Source: UBA1664 sp964531715 (lineage in GTDB: Bacteria > Pseudomonadota > Alphaproteobacteria > Micavibrionales > UBA1664). Taken from it: a stretch of DNA of 64,000 nucleotides. Both the position numbers and the translations under genes were made by a program. Under the pieces are notes generated by a model. That model did not search any database and was not told the DNA's origin. It saw nothing but the letters and a program-made list of their open reading frames with translations. The stretch lies in the NCBI GenBank assembly GCA_964531715.1, contig CAZHEE010000002.1, positions 1 through 64,000 on the forward strand, in the 5' to 3' direction. This document shows positions 24,703 through 31,514 of the stretch, one piece after another. Positions within the stretch are counted from its first letter, which is position 1; the number at the start of each line of letters is the position of its first letter.

Positions 24703-24973
24703 GTAGTGAACTCATAAAATGAAATATTCTGTTGTGATTTGAAAGGAAAGGATCAAGTTTTTGGCCTGCAGGACATGCCAAACCATATTCAAAGGACATA
24801 AAACGATGATAATTTTCTTTAAAATCACAACCCTTCGGGCGCGGCAAATTTTTTATGCCTCTTCGTTCAAAGCCTTTGACCGTAACAATAGTTATGCTCT
24901 GCAGTCTTTTCACGAATATTTATTAAAAAATTTTACACGCGCAGAATGAATTTATTTTATGAGTTCACTACCT
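24701..24973. mobile_element. Non-autonomous element with 20-bp terminal inverted repeats (MITE-like)
   Basis: AGGTAGTGAACTCATAAAAT at 24701-24720 is the exact reverse complement of 24954-24973. The 273-bp unit carries no transposase; its longest open frames, one on each strand, are under 75 codons and I do not recognise them. This structure fits a non-autonomous transposable element whose transposase is elsewhere. Target-site duplications are not clear; the flanks are AATT on the left and AAGC on the right. Its left end forms the last two bases of the msrA stop codon. Confidence 0.75.
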
Positions 24974-25025
24974 AAGCTTATATAAGTGTCATTGCCTTTC
25001 TGATTAAAATATGCAAGCTTGAGGC

Positions 25026-25679
25026 ATGACATTCGAGTCCGCCTTTATATTTGTTATCACGTTGATTTTGTTATGGATTAAGCCTGGCCCGGGTCAGGCG
25101 GCGATAATCACACGATCGCTTAATGATGGGTTTTGGCCTGCAATGGCTCTTGCCTTTGGCGCAATGGTCGGCGGGGCAATCTTCTTTGTGATTGCCGTTT
25201 TGGGTATTTCAATCATCGTTGATAATGTGGCAAGTATTGGCTTTGTCTTAAAGCTTATCGGCGCGGGCTATATGTTTTATCTCGGCTATCAAGGATTAAG
25301 AGATATTGAAAGCGGTCGATGGACAAAACGCAAAGATACAATCTCAAGAACCGATCTTGCCAAAAATTTTTCTACAGGGTTGCTGATTGAACTATCAAAC
25401 CCCATCACTATTTTTTACTTTATCGGGTTGCTCCCCACACTTATGCCTGTTGCGGATATCAATGCATGGGGTATTGCGCTTGGTGTGATGCTCATCCTTT
25501 ATCCCGGTATGGTTTTTTACATGATAGTTATCACCATGGCGGTTCAGGTTAAGGAAACGCTCAAAAGCACAAGAATTGTAAAGCGAATTAACCTGATCAC
25601 TTCTATCAGTTTTATTTTGATAGGCGCGTTCTTCCTCTTCTCGGCATTATTGTCACCAGATTTTTCTTTTAGTTTTTAG
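25026..25679 (+). CDS. LysE/RhtB-family amino-acid exporter
   Basis: Inner-membrane protein of 217 residues with about six hydrophobic segments. The family pattern near the N-terminus is IKPGPGQAAIITRSLNDGFW, followed by AFGAMVGGAIFFVIAVLGIS and a later LSNPITIFYFIGLLPT. The N-terminus is shorter than in many LysE proteins, with the first membrane segment running directly from the start. The exported substrate cannot be told. It stands alone between the inserted element upstream and a repeat-like hairpin at 25686-25752 downstream. Confidence 0.85.
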   Translation: MTFESAFIFVITLILLWIKPGPGQAAIITRSLNDGFWPAMALAFGAMVGGAIFFVIAVLGISIIVDNVASIGFVLKLIGAGYMFYLGYQGLRDIESGRWTKRKDTISRTDLAKNFSTGLLIELSNPITIFYFIGLLPTLMPVADINAWGIALGVMLILYPGMVFYMIVITMAVQVKETLKSTRIVKRINLITSISFILIGAFFLFSALLSPDFSFSF

Positions 25680-25685
25680 CAAAAG

Positions 25686-25752
25686 TCCGTTTTCCCCGCC
25701 CCCGAGCGGGGACCCGAGAGAGACCCACCCCCGCTCAAAGGCGGGGGAACGG
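25686..25752. repeat. GC-rich double hairpin downstream of the LysE-type gene
   Basis: CCCCGCCCCCGAGCGGGGAC is followed by ACCCACCCCCGCTCAAAGGC and GGGGGAACGG. The two arms CCCCGCT and the flanking GGGG runs form strong stem-loops. It sits between the converging LysE-type and lhr-type genes and may terminate both; the composition also fits the dispersed repeats. Confidence 0.55.
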
Positions 25753-25769
25753 TATTTATTAAATTTTTA

Positions 25770-28403
25770 TTAAAGCCCAACCTCTTTCAGTAATTCATCT
25801 TCGAATTCTTGAAGGTAAAAATCCTGAACCTCTTCCTTATTAATCGTTTCGCGTCTGACTTCCAGAATAAGCGGAACGGCAAGCGGAGAAACTTTATCAA
25901 GTTTTTGATGGATAATTTTCCCCTGCACACGGTGGAGCATGGATTCGAGCCTTGTCAGGTCAATCAATCCGCCCTTCGCATCATCCAATGCGGCCTGTAG
26001 CAGGATATGATCCGGCTCATATTTCATCAGCACATCATAAATTAAGTCGGAATTAAACGTCACTTGCTTCCCTGTTTTTTGCTGCCCCGGATGGCGGCGT
26101 TCAATGAGACCGGCAATCACCGCGCAATCCCTGAAATTCCGTTTGAGGAGTGGCGTATCCTGCAACCATTCATGTAAATCATCCAACATGATGTCAGGGT
26201 GAAACAGGTGATCCACCCGTTCAATCGGATTCATCGACCACAGGCACATGGCATAATCATTCGCGGTGAAGCCAAGGGGTTTATAGCCAAAGCGTTGCAT
26301 CCTGCGCGAGAGTAAAAAGCCTAAAGTTTGATGCGCATTCCGCCCCTCAAACGTATAGGCAACCATGAAATGCCGCTTTTTCTTGCCTCTATCTTGCCTT
26401 TGAAATGTTTCAATTAAAAGGCCATCTTCGGACGGCATAACCGATTTTTCATCCTGCAAATTCAGCCATTCACGAATGGGTTCAGGGTGGTTATCCCATT
26501 CATCCTGCCTGTTTAAAAAAGTCCGCACACGCGATGACAGTTCGGTTGAAAGCGGCATGCGCCCCCCTGCATAGGACGGGATGCGCGGGCTGCGCTCGCT
26601 TGTCTTACTCACCTGCAAGCCATGTTCATTAATCGAGTCATAGCGCAAAACCATACCCGCAAACACAAAAGTATCCCCGGGGGACAGCCCTTGAATAAAC
26701 CACTCCTCAATCTTGCCGAGTGTTTTCATCCGCATTTTGACCTTGATCATGTTTGATTCGACAATCGTGCCGATATTCATACGATATTGTTGGATAAATT
26801 TTTTATGGGAGATTTTGAGATATGGCGTTGCGGGAAGAGAATGACCCTCTCCCTGCCTCCCTTTGGTCGGCTTTCCCTCTCCCTTAAGGGAGAGGGTGGC
26901 TGAGCCGTCAGGCGAAGTCGGGTGAGGGTTTTCTTGACTTGCGCTAACCTCAATTAAACGCGCATAGCGTTCATAATTCTGAAGCGCATAGCCACCATTT
27001 CTTACAAACTCAACCGCGCGGTCAAACATATGCCGCTTGAGATTGCGATAAGGCCAAGCCTGCGTTACATTCTCATAAAGCCTGTCAGGGTTAAAAGGTC
27101 CGCTACATGCTACGCCAGTGATATGTTGCGCCAGAACATCAAGCCCGCCTGTGCGTGGATGAACCCCGTCCAGCTCCCCTTCGGCAATCGCTTCGCGCGC
27201 CGCCAGACATTCCAGATATTCAAACCTGTTTGCAGGGACAAGCAGAGCGTTCGAGGCCTCCCCCATACGGTGATTGGATCGCCCGATCCTTTGCAATAAT
27301 CGCGACACACCTTTGGGTGCGCCGATTTGAACCACCAGATCGACATCCGCCCAGTCAAGCCCAAGGTCGAGGGATGAGGTTGCAACCACGCAATCTAGCT
27401 CACCACTCGCCATTTTTTCCTCAACCTTGCGGCGGAGCTCCCGCTCCAGACTACCATGATGAACGGCGATTTTGAGGTTATCCTCGTTGACATCCCAAAG
27501 CGCTTGGAAAATGAGCTCTGCCTGAGCACGTGTATTCACAAACACAACACTCATTTTGGTGTCTCTGATACGCTCATAAATTTCAGGGATGGCGTGCGTT
27601 GCCATATGCCCCGCCCATGGGACACGATTTTCGCTTAAATGAATGTCAATTTTAGGCTTTGCCGCGTCAGACGCGGTGATGATTGCACCGTTGCCTTCGC
27701 GACAAATATAGTCGCGTGCCACTTCCGCATTCGGAATTGTTGCCGACAACCCTATGCGTTGTGCCTGAAGCGCAATATCGGCCAGTCGCGCTAAATTGAG
27801 AGAAAGCAAATCTCCACGCTTTGAATGCATGAGCGCATGTAATTCATCAATAATAATATATTTTAAATGCGCGAAATATTGCGGTGCTTCCTCATATGAG
27901 GTTAGTAAGGCTAAAGATTCAGGCGTGGTCATCAGCATTTGCGGTGGTTTTGTTTTTTGCCTCTGCCGTTTGCTGGCGGGTGTATCGCCGGTTCGCGTCT
28001 CAACCGAAATGTTCATATCAGTCTCATCAATCGGTCTTTGCAAATTACGATGCACATCCACCGCAAGTGCCTTCAAGGGTGAGATATAAAGGGTATGAAG
28101 TTTTTGTTTCTGCTTTTTTTCGTCATCCTTTGGCTTGACCAAAGGATCTTTATTGATTGTAGCCTGAGACCCTTTGGTCAAGCCAAAGGGTGACGGGTTT
28201 TGGGAATTTGTTAAATCAATAATAGACGGTAAAAAGCCTGCAAAAGTTTTCCCTGATCCTGTCGGCGCGGTGAGCAAAACATCCTTACCACCCAATGCCG
28301 CTTCCAAAACATCCAACTGATGGGCGTGATAATCCCACCCCTGCCCTTGCAACCATTTTGTGAGGGGGTGGTCTTTCAGGATAGTATCAACAGTCATGCC
28401 CAT
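25770..28403 (-). CDS. Lhr-type ligase-associated DEXH-box helicase with two in-frame repeat insertions
   Basis: Large superfamily 2 helicase of the Lhr-like group linked to an ATP-dependent ligase and a beta-CASP exonuclease in DNA repair. The 877 residues include TAPTGSGKT at 45-53 (Walker A), DELHALMHSKRGD for the DEXH box, SATIPNAE, VFVNTRAQAELIF, and motif VI LLQRIGRSNHRMGEA. Two stretches do not belong to the family. Residues 70-94 (SPFGLTKGS...KDPLVKPKDD) and residues 492-520 (rich in HPTSPDGSATLSLKGEG-type sequence) are encoded by palindromic repeats that keep the frame. Both lie in likely loops. It is divergent from the exonuclease gene. Confidence 0.93.
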   Translation of the reverse strand: MGMTVDTILKDHPLTKWLQGQGWDYHAHQLDVLEAALGGKDVLLTAPTGSGKTFAGFLPSIIDLTNSQNPSPFGLTKGSQATINKDPLVKPKDDEKKQKQKLHTLYISPLKALAVDVHRNLQRPIDETDMNISVETRTGDTPASKRQRQKTKPPQMLMTTPESLALLTSYEEAPQYFAHLKYIIIDELHALMHSKRGDLLSLNLARLADIALQAQRIGLSATIPNAEVARDYICREGNGAIITASDAAKPKIDIHLSENRVPWAGHMATHAIPEIYERIRDTKMSVVFVNTRAQAELIFQALWDVNEDNLKIAVHHGSLERELRRKVEEKMASGELDCVVATSSLDLGLDWADVDLVVQIGAPKGVSRLLQRIGRSNHRMGEASNALLVPANRFEYLECLAAREAIAEGELDGVHPRTGGLDVLAQHITGVACSGPFNPDRLYENVTQAWPYRNLKRHMFDRAVEFVRNGGYALQNYERYARLIEVSASQENPHPTSPDGSATLSLKGEGKPTKGRQGEGHSLPATPYLKISHKKFIQQYRMNIGTIVESNMIKVKMRMKTLGKIEEWFIQGLSPGDTFVFAGMVLRYDSINEHGLQVSKTSERSPRIPSYAGGRMPLSTELSSRVRTFLNRQDEWDNHPEPIREWLNLQDEKSVMPSEDGLLIETFQRQDRGKKKRHFMVAYTFEGRNAHQTLGFLLSRRMQRFGYKPLGFTANDYAMCLWSMNPIERVDHLFHPDIMLDDLHEWLQDTPLLKRNFRDCAVIAGLIERRHPGQQKTGKQVTFNSDLIYDVLMKYEPDHILLQAALDDAKGGLIDLTRLESMLHRVQGKIIHQKLDKVSPLAVPLILEVRRETINKEEVQDFYLQEFEDELLKEVGL
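26845..26930. repeat. Palindromic repeat inserted in frame in the Lhr-type helicase gene (second insertion)
   Basis: CCCTCTCCCTGCCTCCCTTT and GGTCGGCTTTCCCTCTCCCT, then the inverse arm TTAAGGGAGAGGGTGGC and TCGGGTGAGGG. It belongs to the CCCTCTCC hairpin family seen at 8371. It adds about 29 codons (residues 492-520) without a stop. Confidence 0.8.
28121..28195. repeat. 75-bp palindromic repeat inserted in frame in the Lhr-type helicase gene (first insertion)
   Basis: CGTCATCCTTTGGCTTGACC with the inverse arm GGTCAAGCCAAAGGGTGACG. On the coding strand it encodes residues 70-94 of the helicase, including FGLTKGS and KDPLVKPKDD. The length is exactly 25 codons. The same family lies in carA at 60227-60304 in the same reading frame and orientation relative to the gene. 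Confidence 0.9.
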
Positions 28404-28415
28404 GCTCGCTCTATA

Positions 28416-28441
28416 GTCATCCCGAGCGAAGTCGAGATGAC
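28416..28441. repeat. Short palindrome GTCATCCCGAGCGAAG-type
   Basis: GTCATCCCGAGCGAAGTCGA followed by GATGAC. A related, longer copy with a second arm is at 39647-39731. It lies in the 89-bp gap between the divergent helicase and exonuclease genes, where promoters are expected. Confidence 0.65.
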
Positions 28442-28492
28442 AAAATTTATGTTTACTAGACTTTGAAGCATATTATTCCTATATAATTTGTC

Positions 28493-29482
28493 ATGCATTG
28501 GTTGAACCATCAATTATATATAGAGCCGATTAAAACATATATCGACCCTCCTTTTGCCGTTGATCGCGCGATTATTACGCATGGACATGCAGACCATGCC
28601 CGCTATGGCCATAAGCATGTTCTTGCCACGCAACAAACCATTGATATCATGAAAATACGCTATGGAGAGGATTGCGCCGGCAGTTTTCAGGCTCTTGATT
28701 TTGGCGAGACATTGGCGATTGATGATGCCTTTATCACGCTTTATCCTGCAGGCCATATTTTAGGCAGTGCGCAAGTCTTGATTGAATATAAAGGCCGCCG
28801 CGCGGTGATGACCGGCGACTATAAAACGACAGCCGATAATACTGCACAGCCTTTCGAACTGGTCAAATGTGATGTATTTGTGACCGAGGCGACATTCGGA
28901 CTGCCTGTTTTTCAACATCCAAACGCGGAAAGCCAGATTGAGAAGCTCCTCCAATCTCTTAGAGACCAGCCTGACCGCGCCCATGTTATTGGGGCCTATG
29001 CCCTTGGGAAATCTCAACGGGTTATAAAACTTCTCCGCGATGCGGGCTATAACGAACCGATTTATCTCCATGGCTCCCACGAAAAACTTTGTCATTATTA
29101 TCAAACACAGAATATAGAATTAGGTCAGCTTGAAAAAGCCTTGGTCGCCGTGAAAGATGATTTTAAAGGCCGCGTTGTGATGGCGCCGCCCTCTGCCTTG
29201 AAGGATCGCTGGTCACGCCGTCTGCCCAACCCTGTTGTCTGTTATGCCTCTGGCTGGATGAGTGTAAGGCAACGCGCACGACAAAAACAGGTAGAGTTAC
29301 CCATGGTTATTTCCGATCATGTGGATTGGAGCGAACTGACTGAAGTTATCCCTGCCACAGGCGCGGACACAATCTGGGTCACGCATGGGCGTGAGGATGC
29401 GCTTGTTCATTGGTGCACAATCCATGGACTTAATGCCGAGCCGCTTTACATGCAACGCGGTGAAGATGAAGGGGAAGAGTGA
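28493..29482 (+). CDS. Ligase-associated DNA exonuclease (metallo-beta-lactamase/beta-CASP)
   Basis: Artemis/SNM1-like nuclease family associated with the Lhr-type helicase and the ligase. The 329 residues carry the metal motif ITHGHADHARYGH near residue 28, YPAGHILGSAQVLIEYKGRR near 83 (metal His), MTGDYKTT near 102, then the beta-CASP segments around YLHGSHEKL and VISDHVDW near 266. Its TGA overlaps an ATG (TGATG at 29480) that was probably the original ligase start before a repeat entered there. The three-gene order is typical of the repair set. Confidence 0.9.
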   Translation: MHWLNHQLYIEPIKTYIDPPFAVDRAIITHGHADHARYGHKHVLATQQTIDIMKIRYGEDCAGSFQALDFGETLAIDDAFITLYPAGHILGSAQVLIEYKGRRAVMTGDYKTTADNTAQPFELVKCDVFVTEATFGLPVFQHPNAESQIEKLLQSLRDQPDRAHVIGAYALGKSQRVIKLLRDAGYNEPIYLHGSHEKLCHYYQTQNIELGQLEKALVAVKDDFKGRVVMAPPSALKDRWSRRLPNPVVCYASGWMSVRQRARQKQVELPMVISDHVDWSELTEVIPATGADTIWVTHGREDALVHWCTIHGLNAEPLYMQRGEDEGEE

Positions 29483-29617
29483 TGAAAAACTTATGCTATC
29501 CTTCCAGCGTCATTGCACGCTTTATGCGTGCAATCCACTTTATAGATATATGGATTACACGTCTTTGCGTTGCAAAACGTGTAATGACGAAAAGCGAGAA
29601 AGAGTCATGAAAAACTT
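29475..29617 (+). repeat. Palindromic element flanked by an 18-bp duplication of the ligase start region
   Basis: The repeat itself is 29508-29589 (CGTCATTGCACGC...TGCGTGCAATCC...GGATTACACG...GTAATGACG). On its left, 29475-29492 reads AAGAGTGATGAAAAACTT; on its right, 29600-29617 reads AAGAGTCATGAAAAACTT, 17 of 18 bases equal. Both copies hold a ribosome site and the codons for MKNL. The left copy starts a 42-codon open frame (29482-29610) that ends TGA overlapping the ATG of the functional ligase start. This looks like an insertion that duplicated its target and kept translational coupling. Confidence 0.8.
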
Positions 29618-31277
29618 CTCAGAATTATTGGAAAAACTCGTCTTTACCGCGTCGAGGAATAAGAAACTCGAAATTATGGCGAAGTTTTTTCGTGAGACAC
29701 CAGACCCCGACCGCGGTTACGCCCTTGCCGCCATGACGCGCGACCTTGATATCAAAAACCTGAAAGCCAGCGCATTAAAAGAGATTACAATACGGCATGT
29801 TGACCCCGTCCTGTTTCAATATTCCTATAATTATGTCGGGGATTTGGGCGAGACAATCAGCCTGATTTGGCCGTATCAAGAGGAAGGCGAACTGCCCTCC
29901 ATCACGGATTTCATTGCCGAGATGAACCGCCTCCCCAAAAAAGATATACCTGAGCGGATGGATTATTACCTTACAATCGCAAACCCGAGCGAGCGATGGG
30001 CGATGATAAAAATGCTGACCGGCGGTCTTCGCATTGGTGTGTCATCGCGATTGGCGAAAACCGCGCTTGCGCTTTATGCTTCACAAAATAGTGTCATTCC
30101 TGCGAAAGCAGGAATCTTAGCGCAAAAAGATCCTAGCTTTCGTCAAGATGACAAAATAAATACAAAGGATGATAAGTCTGTTGAAACCTACCTCCAGGAA
30201 ATTGAAAAAATATGGCATGGGCTTGATATTCCCTATCTCAATCTCTTTGCATGGCTGGATGGTAAAGCAGAAAAGCCGGAAATTAACCATGCACAAACAT
30301 TTCATCCGATGATGCTCTCCCATCCGATTGATGAGGAAAAAGATTTTGATGTTTTACGAAAAGATGATTTTCAGGCCGAGTGGAAATGGGATGGTATCCG
30401 TGTTCAGCTTGTCTTTGACGAGGAGGAAAAAAAGATTTTCTCGCGTACAGGCGATGATATCTCCGCTGCATTCCCTGATATTCTTGATAATATCAATGGC
30501 TCTGCCGTCCTCGATGGGGAGCTTCTTGTCGGGCATAATTTTGAGCCAATGCCTTTTAATAATCTGCAACAAAGGCTTAATCGAAAAAGCGTGATTAAGA
30601 AGCACCTGCTGGATTATCCTGCATATATTTCGGTTTATGACATGTTGTTTGATGGCAAAGATGATATTCGCGCATTGAGCCTGAGCGAACGCCGTGAGCG
30701 GCTTGAAAACTGGATGGCGGCAAACCCTTCAACGCGGCTTGATCTATCCGAAATAATCCCGATTAAAAGCTGGCAAGACTTGGAAGAAATTCGCATTAAA
30801 GGTGCGGAAGAACAAGGTCATGAAGGCATTATGATTAAGCTGAAATCCAGCGCATATGAGGCAGGCCGCCCGAAAGGCAAATGGTATAAATGGAAGCGCG
30901 ATGCCCGCCTGCTTGACTGCGTGATGATGTATGCGCAGCGCGGACATGGCAAGCGGAGCAGCTTTTATTCTGACTACACATTTGGCGTTTGGAAAGGCAA
31001 TGAAATTGTCCCTGTCGGCAAGGCATATTCAGGGTTCACTGATGAAGAGCTGAAAGAGCTGGATAAATGGGTGCGGAAAAATACGATTGAACGCTTCGGC
31101 CCTGTCTGCGAAGTCAAAAAAGAGCTGGTATGTGAACTGGCATTTGACTCAATGCATGAAAGTCCACGGCATAAGTCGGGGGTAGCCATGCGTTTTCCGA
31201 GAATTAACCGTATCCGTTGGGACAAACCAGTGGGTGAGATAGACACGCTTGAAGGCGTGAAGAAACAGTTTTTGTGA
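29607..31277 (+). CDS. ATP-dependent DNA ligase with an in-frame repeat insertion
   Basis: Ligase of the bacterial group associated with Lhr-type helicase and beta-CASP exonuclease; it seals nicks using ATP. From MKNFSELLEKL (29607, AAAGAG upstream) there are 556 residues. An N-terminal helical domain comes first (SRLAKTALALYAS), then the adenylation domain with motif I EWKWDGIRVQ (K260) and the DGELLVG motif III, then KLKSSAYEAGRPKGKWYKWK (motif V region) and the OB fold. Residues 163-182 (VIPAKAGI...FRQDD) come from a 60-bp palindromic repeat and interrupt the N-terminal domain. The longer upstream open frame is made of repeat sequence and is rejected. Confidence 0.93.
   Translation: MKNFSELLEKLVFTASRNKKLEIMAKFFRETPDPDRGYALAAMTRDLDIKNLKASALKEITIRHVDPVLFQYSYNYVGDLGETISLIWPYQEEGELPSITDFIAEMNRLPKKDIPERMDYYLTIANPSERWAMIKMLTGGLRIGVSSRLAKTALALYASQNSVIPAKAGILAQKDPSFRQDDKINTKDDKSVETYLQEIEKIWHGLDIPYLNLFAWLDGKAEKPEINHAQTFHPMMLSHPIDEEKDFDVLRKDDFQAEWKWDGIRVQLVFDEEEKKIFSRTGDDISAAFPDILDNINGSAVLDGELLVGHNFEPMPFNNLQQRLNRKSVIKKHLLDYPAYISVYDMLFDGKDDIRALSLSERRERLENWMAANPSTRLDLSEIIPIKSWQDLEEIRIKGAEEQGHEGIMIKLKSSAYEAGRPKGKWYKWKRDARLLDCVMMYAQRGHGKRSSFYSDYTFGVWKGNEIVPVGKAYSGFTDEELKELDKWVRKNTIERFGPVCEVKKELVCELAFDSMHESPRHKSGVAMRFPRINRIRWDKPVGEIDTLEGVKKQFL
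30093..30152. repeat. 60-bp two-hairpin repeat inserted in frame in the ligase gene
   Basis: GTCATTCCTGCGAAAGCAGG at the left, a second degenerate arm ATCCTAGCTTTCGTC, and GATGAC at the right. Exactly 20 codons, in frame and without stops (residues 163-182). Short direct repeats ACAAAATA lie at both edges (30083-30090 and 30151-30158), which could be a target duplication or chance. Same family as 938-1003 and 2355-2421. Confidence 0.88.
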
Positions 31278-31344
31278 TATCAAATTAAGTATACGCCTGT
31301 AATATGTTTTAAAGCATTCAATTTTAATCTTTGTTAAAATTAAT

Positions 31345-31372
31345 TTGCATTTGAGCATGCAAATCATATATA
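31345..31372 (+). promoter_or_regulatory. Candidate promoter of a small RNA
   Basis: TTGCAT at 31345-31350, a 16-bp spacer, and TATATA at 31367-31372. Transcription would start near 31379, directly before the first hairpin of the candidate RNA. Predicted from sequence only. Confidence 0.4.
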
Positions 31373-31378
31373 AGCTTC

Positions 31379-31469
31379 GTATCAGAGTTAATCTCTGATA
31401 TGTTTACATTTTCTACGGAATGTAAACCTCCCTGTTTAACTGCCGAGCTTTTATAGCTCGGTTTTTTTT
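31379..31469 (+). ncRNA. Candidate 90-nt small RNA with three hairpins
   Basis: Three perfect stem-loops follow one another. TATCAGAG/CTCTGATA spans 31380-31400 and GTTTACATT/AATGTAAAC spans 31402-31427. A single-stranded linker with CCTCCC at about 31427-31432 follows, then CCGAGCT/AGCTCGG at 31443-31461 with eight T residues (a rho-independent terminator). The linker could pair with ribosome-binding sites, as in CUCC-motif RNAs of other alphaproteobacteria. The alternative is a structured 3' end of the ligase mRNA. I do not recognise it as a known family. Confidence 0.5.
31443..31469 (+). terminator. Rho-independent terminator
   Basis: Stem CCGAGCT-TTTAT-AGCTCGG followed by TTTTTTTT. This is the clearest intrinsic terminator in the window. 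It ends either the ligase operon or the candidate small RNA and lies 45 bases before the patatin-like gene. Confidence 0.85.
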
Positions 31470-31514
31470 GGCTTTCGGTCAGGCGCAAATCGGTTAAACT
31501 TCCTGTAAAACATC

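Noticed and set aside
24695..24913. 72-codon gene on the minus strand inside the inverted-repeat element
   Set aside because: No recognisable domain, no ribosome site, and it overlaps the msrA end; it is more likely incidental.
29385..29606. N-terminal extension of the ligase by 74 residues
   Set aside because: The extension is repeat sequence and overlaps the exonuclease end; the conserved protein starts at MKNFSELLEKL with a ribosome site.
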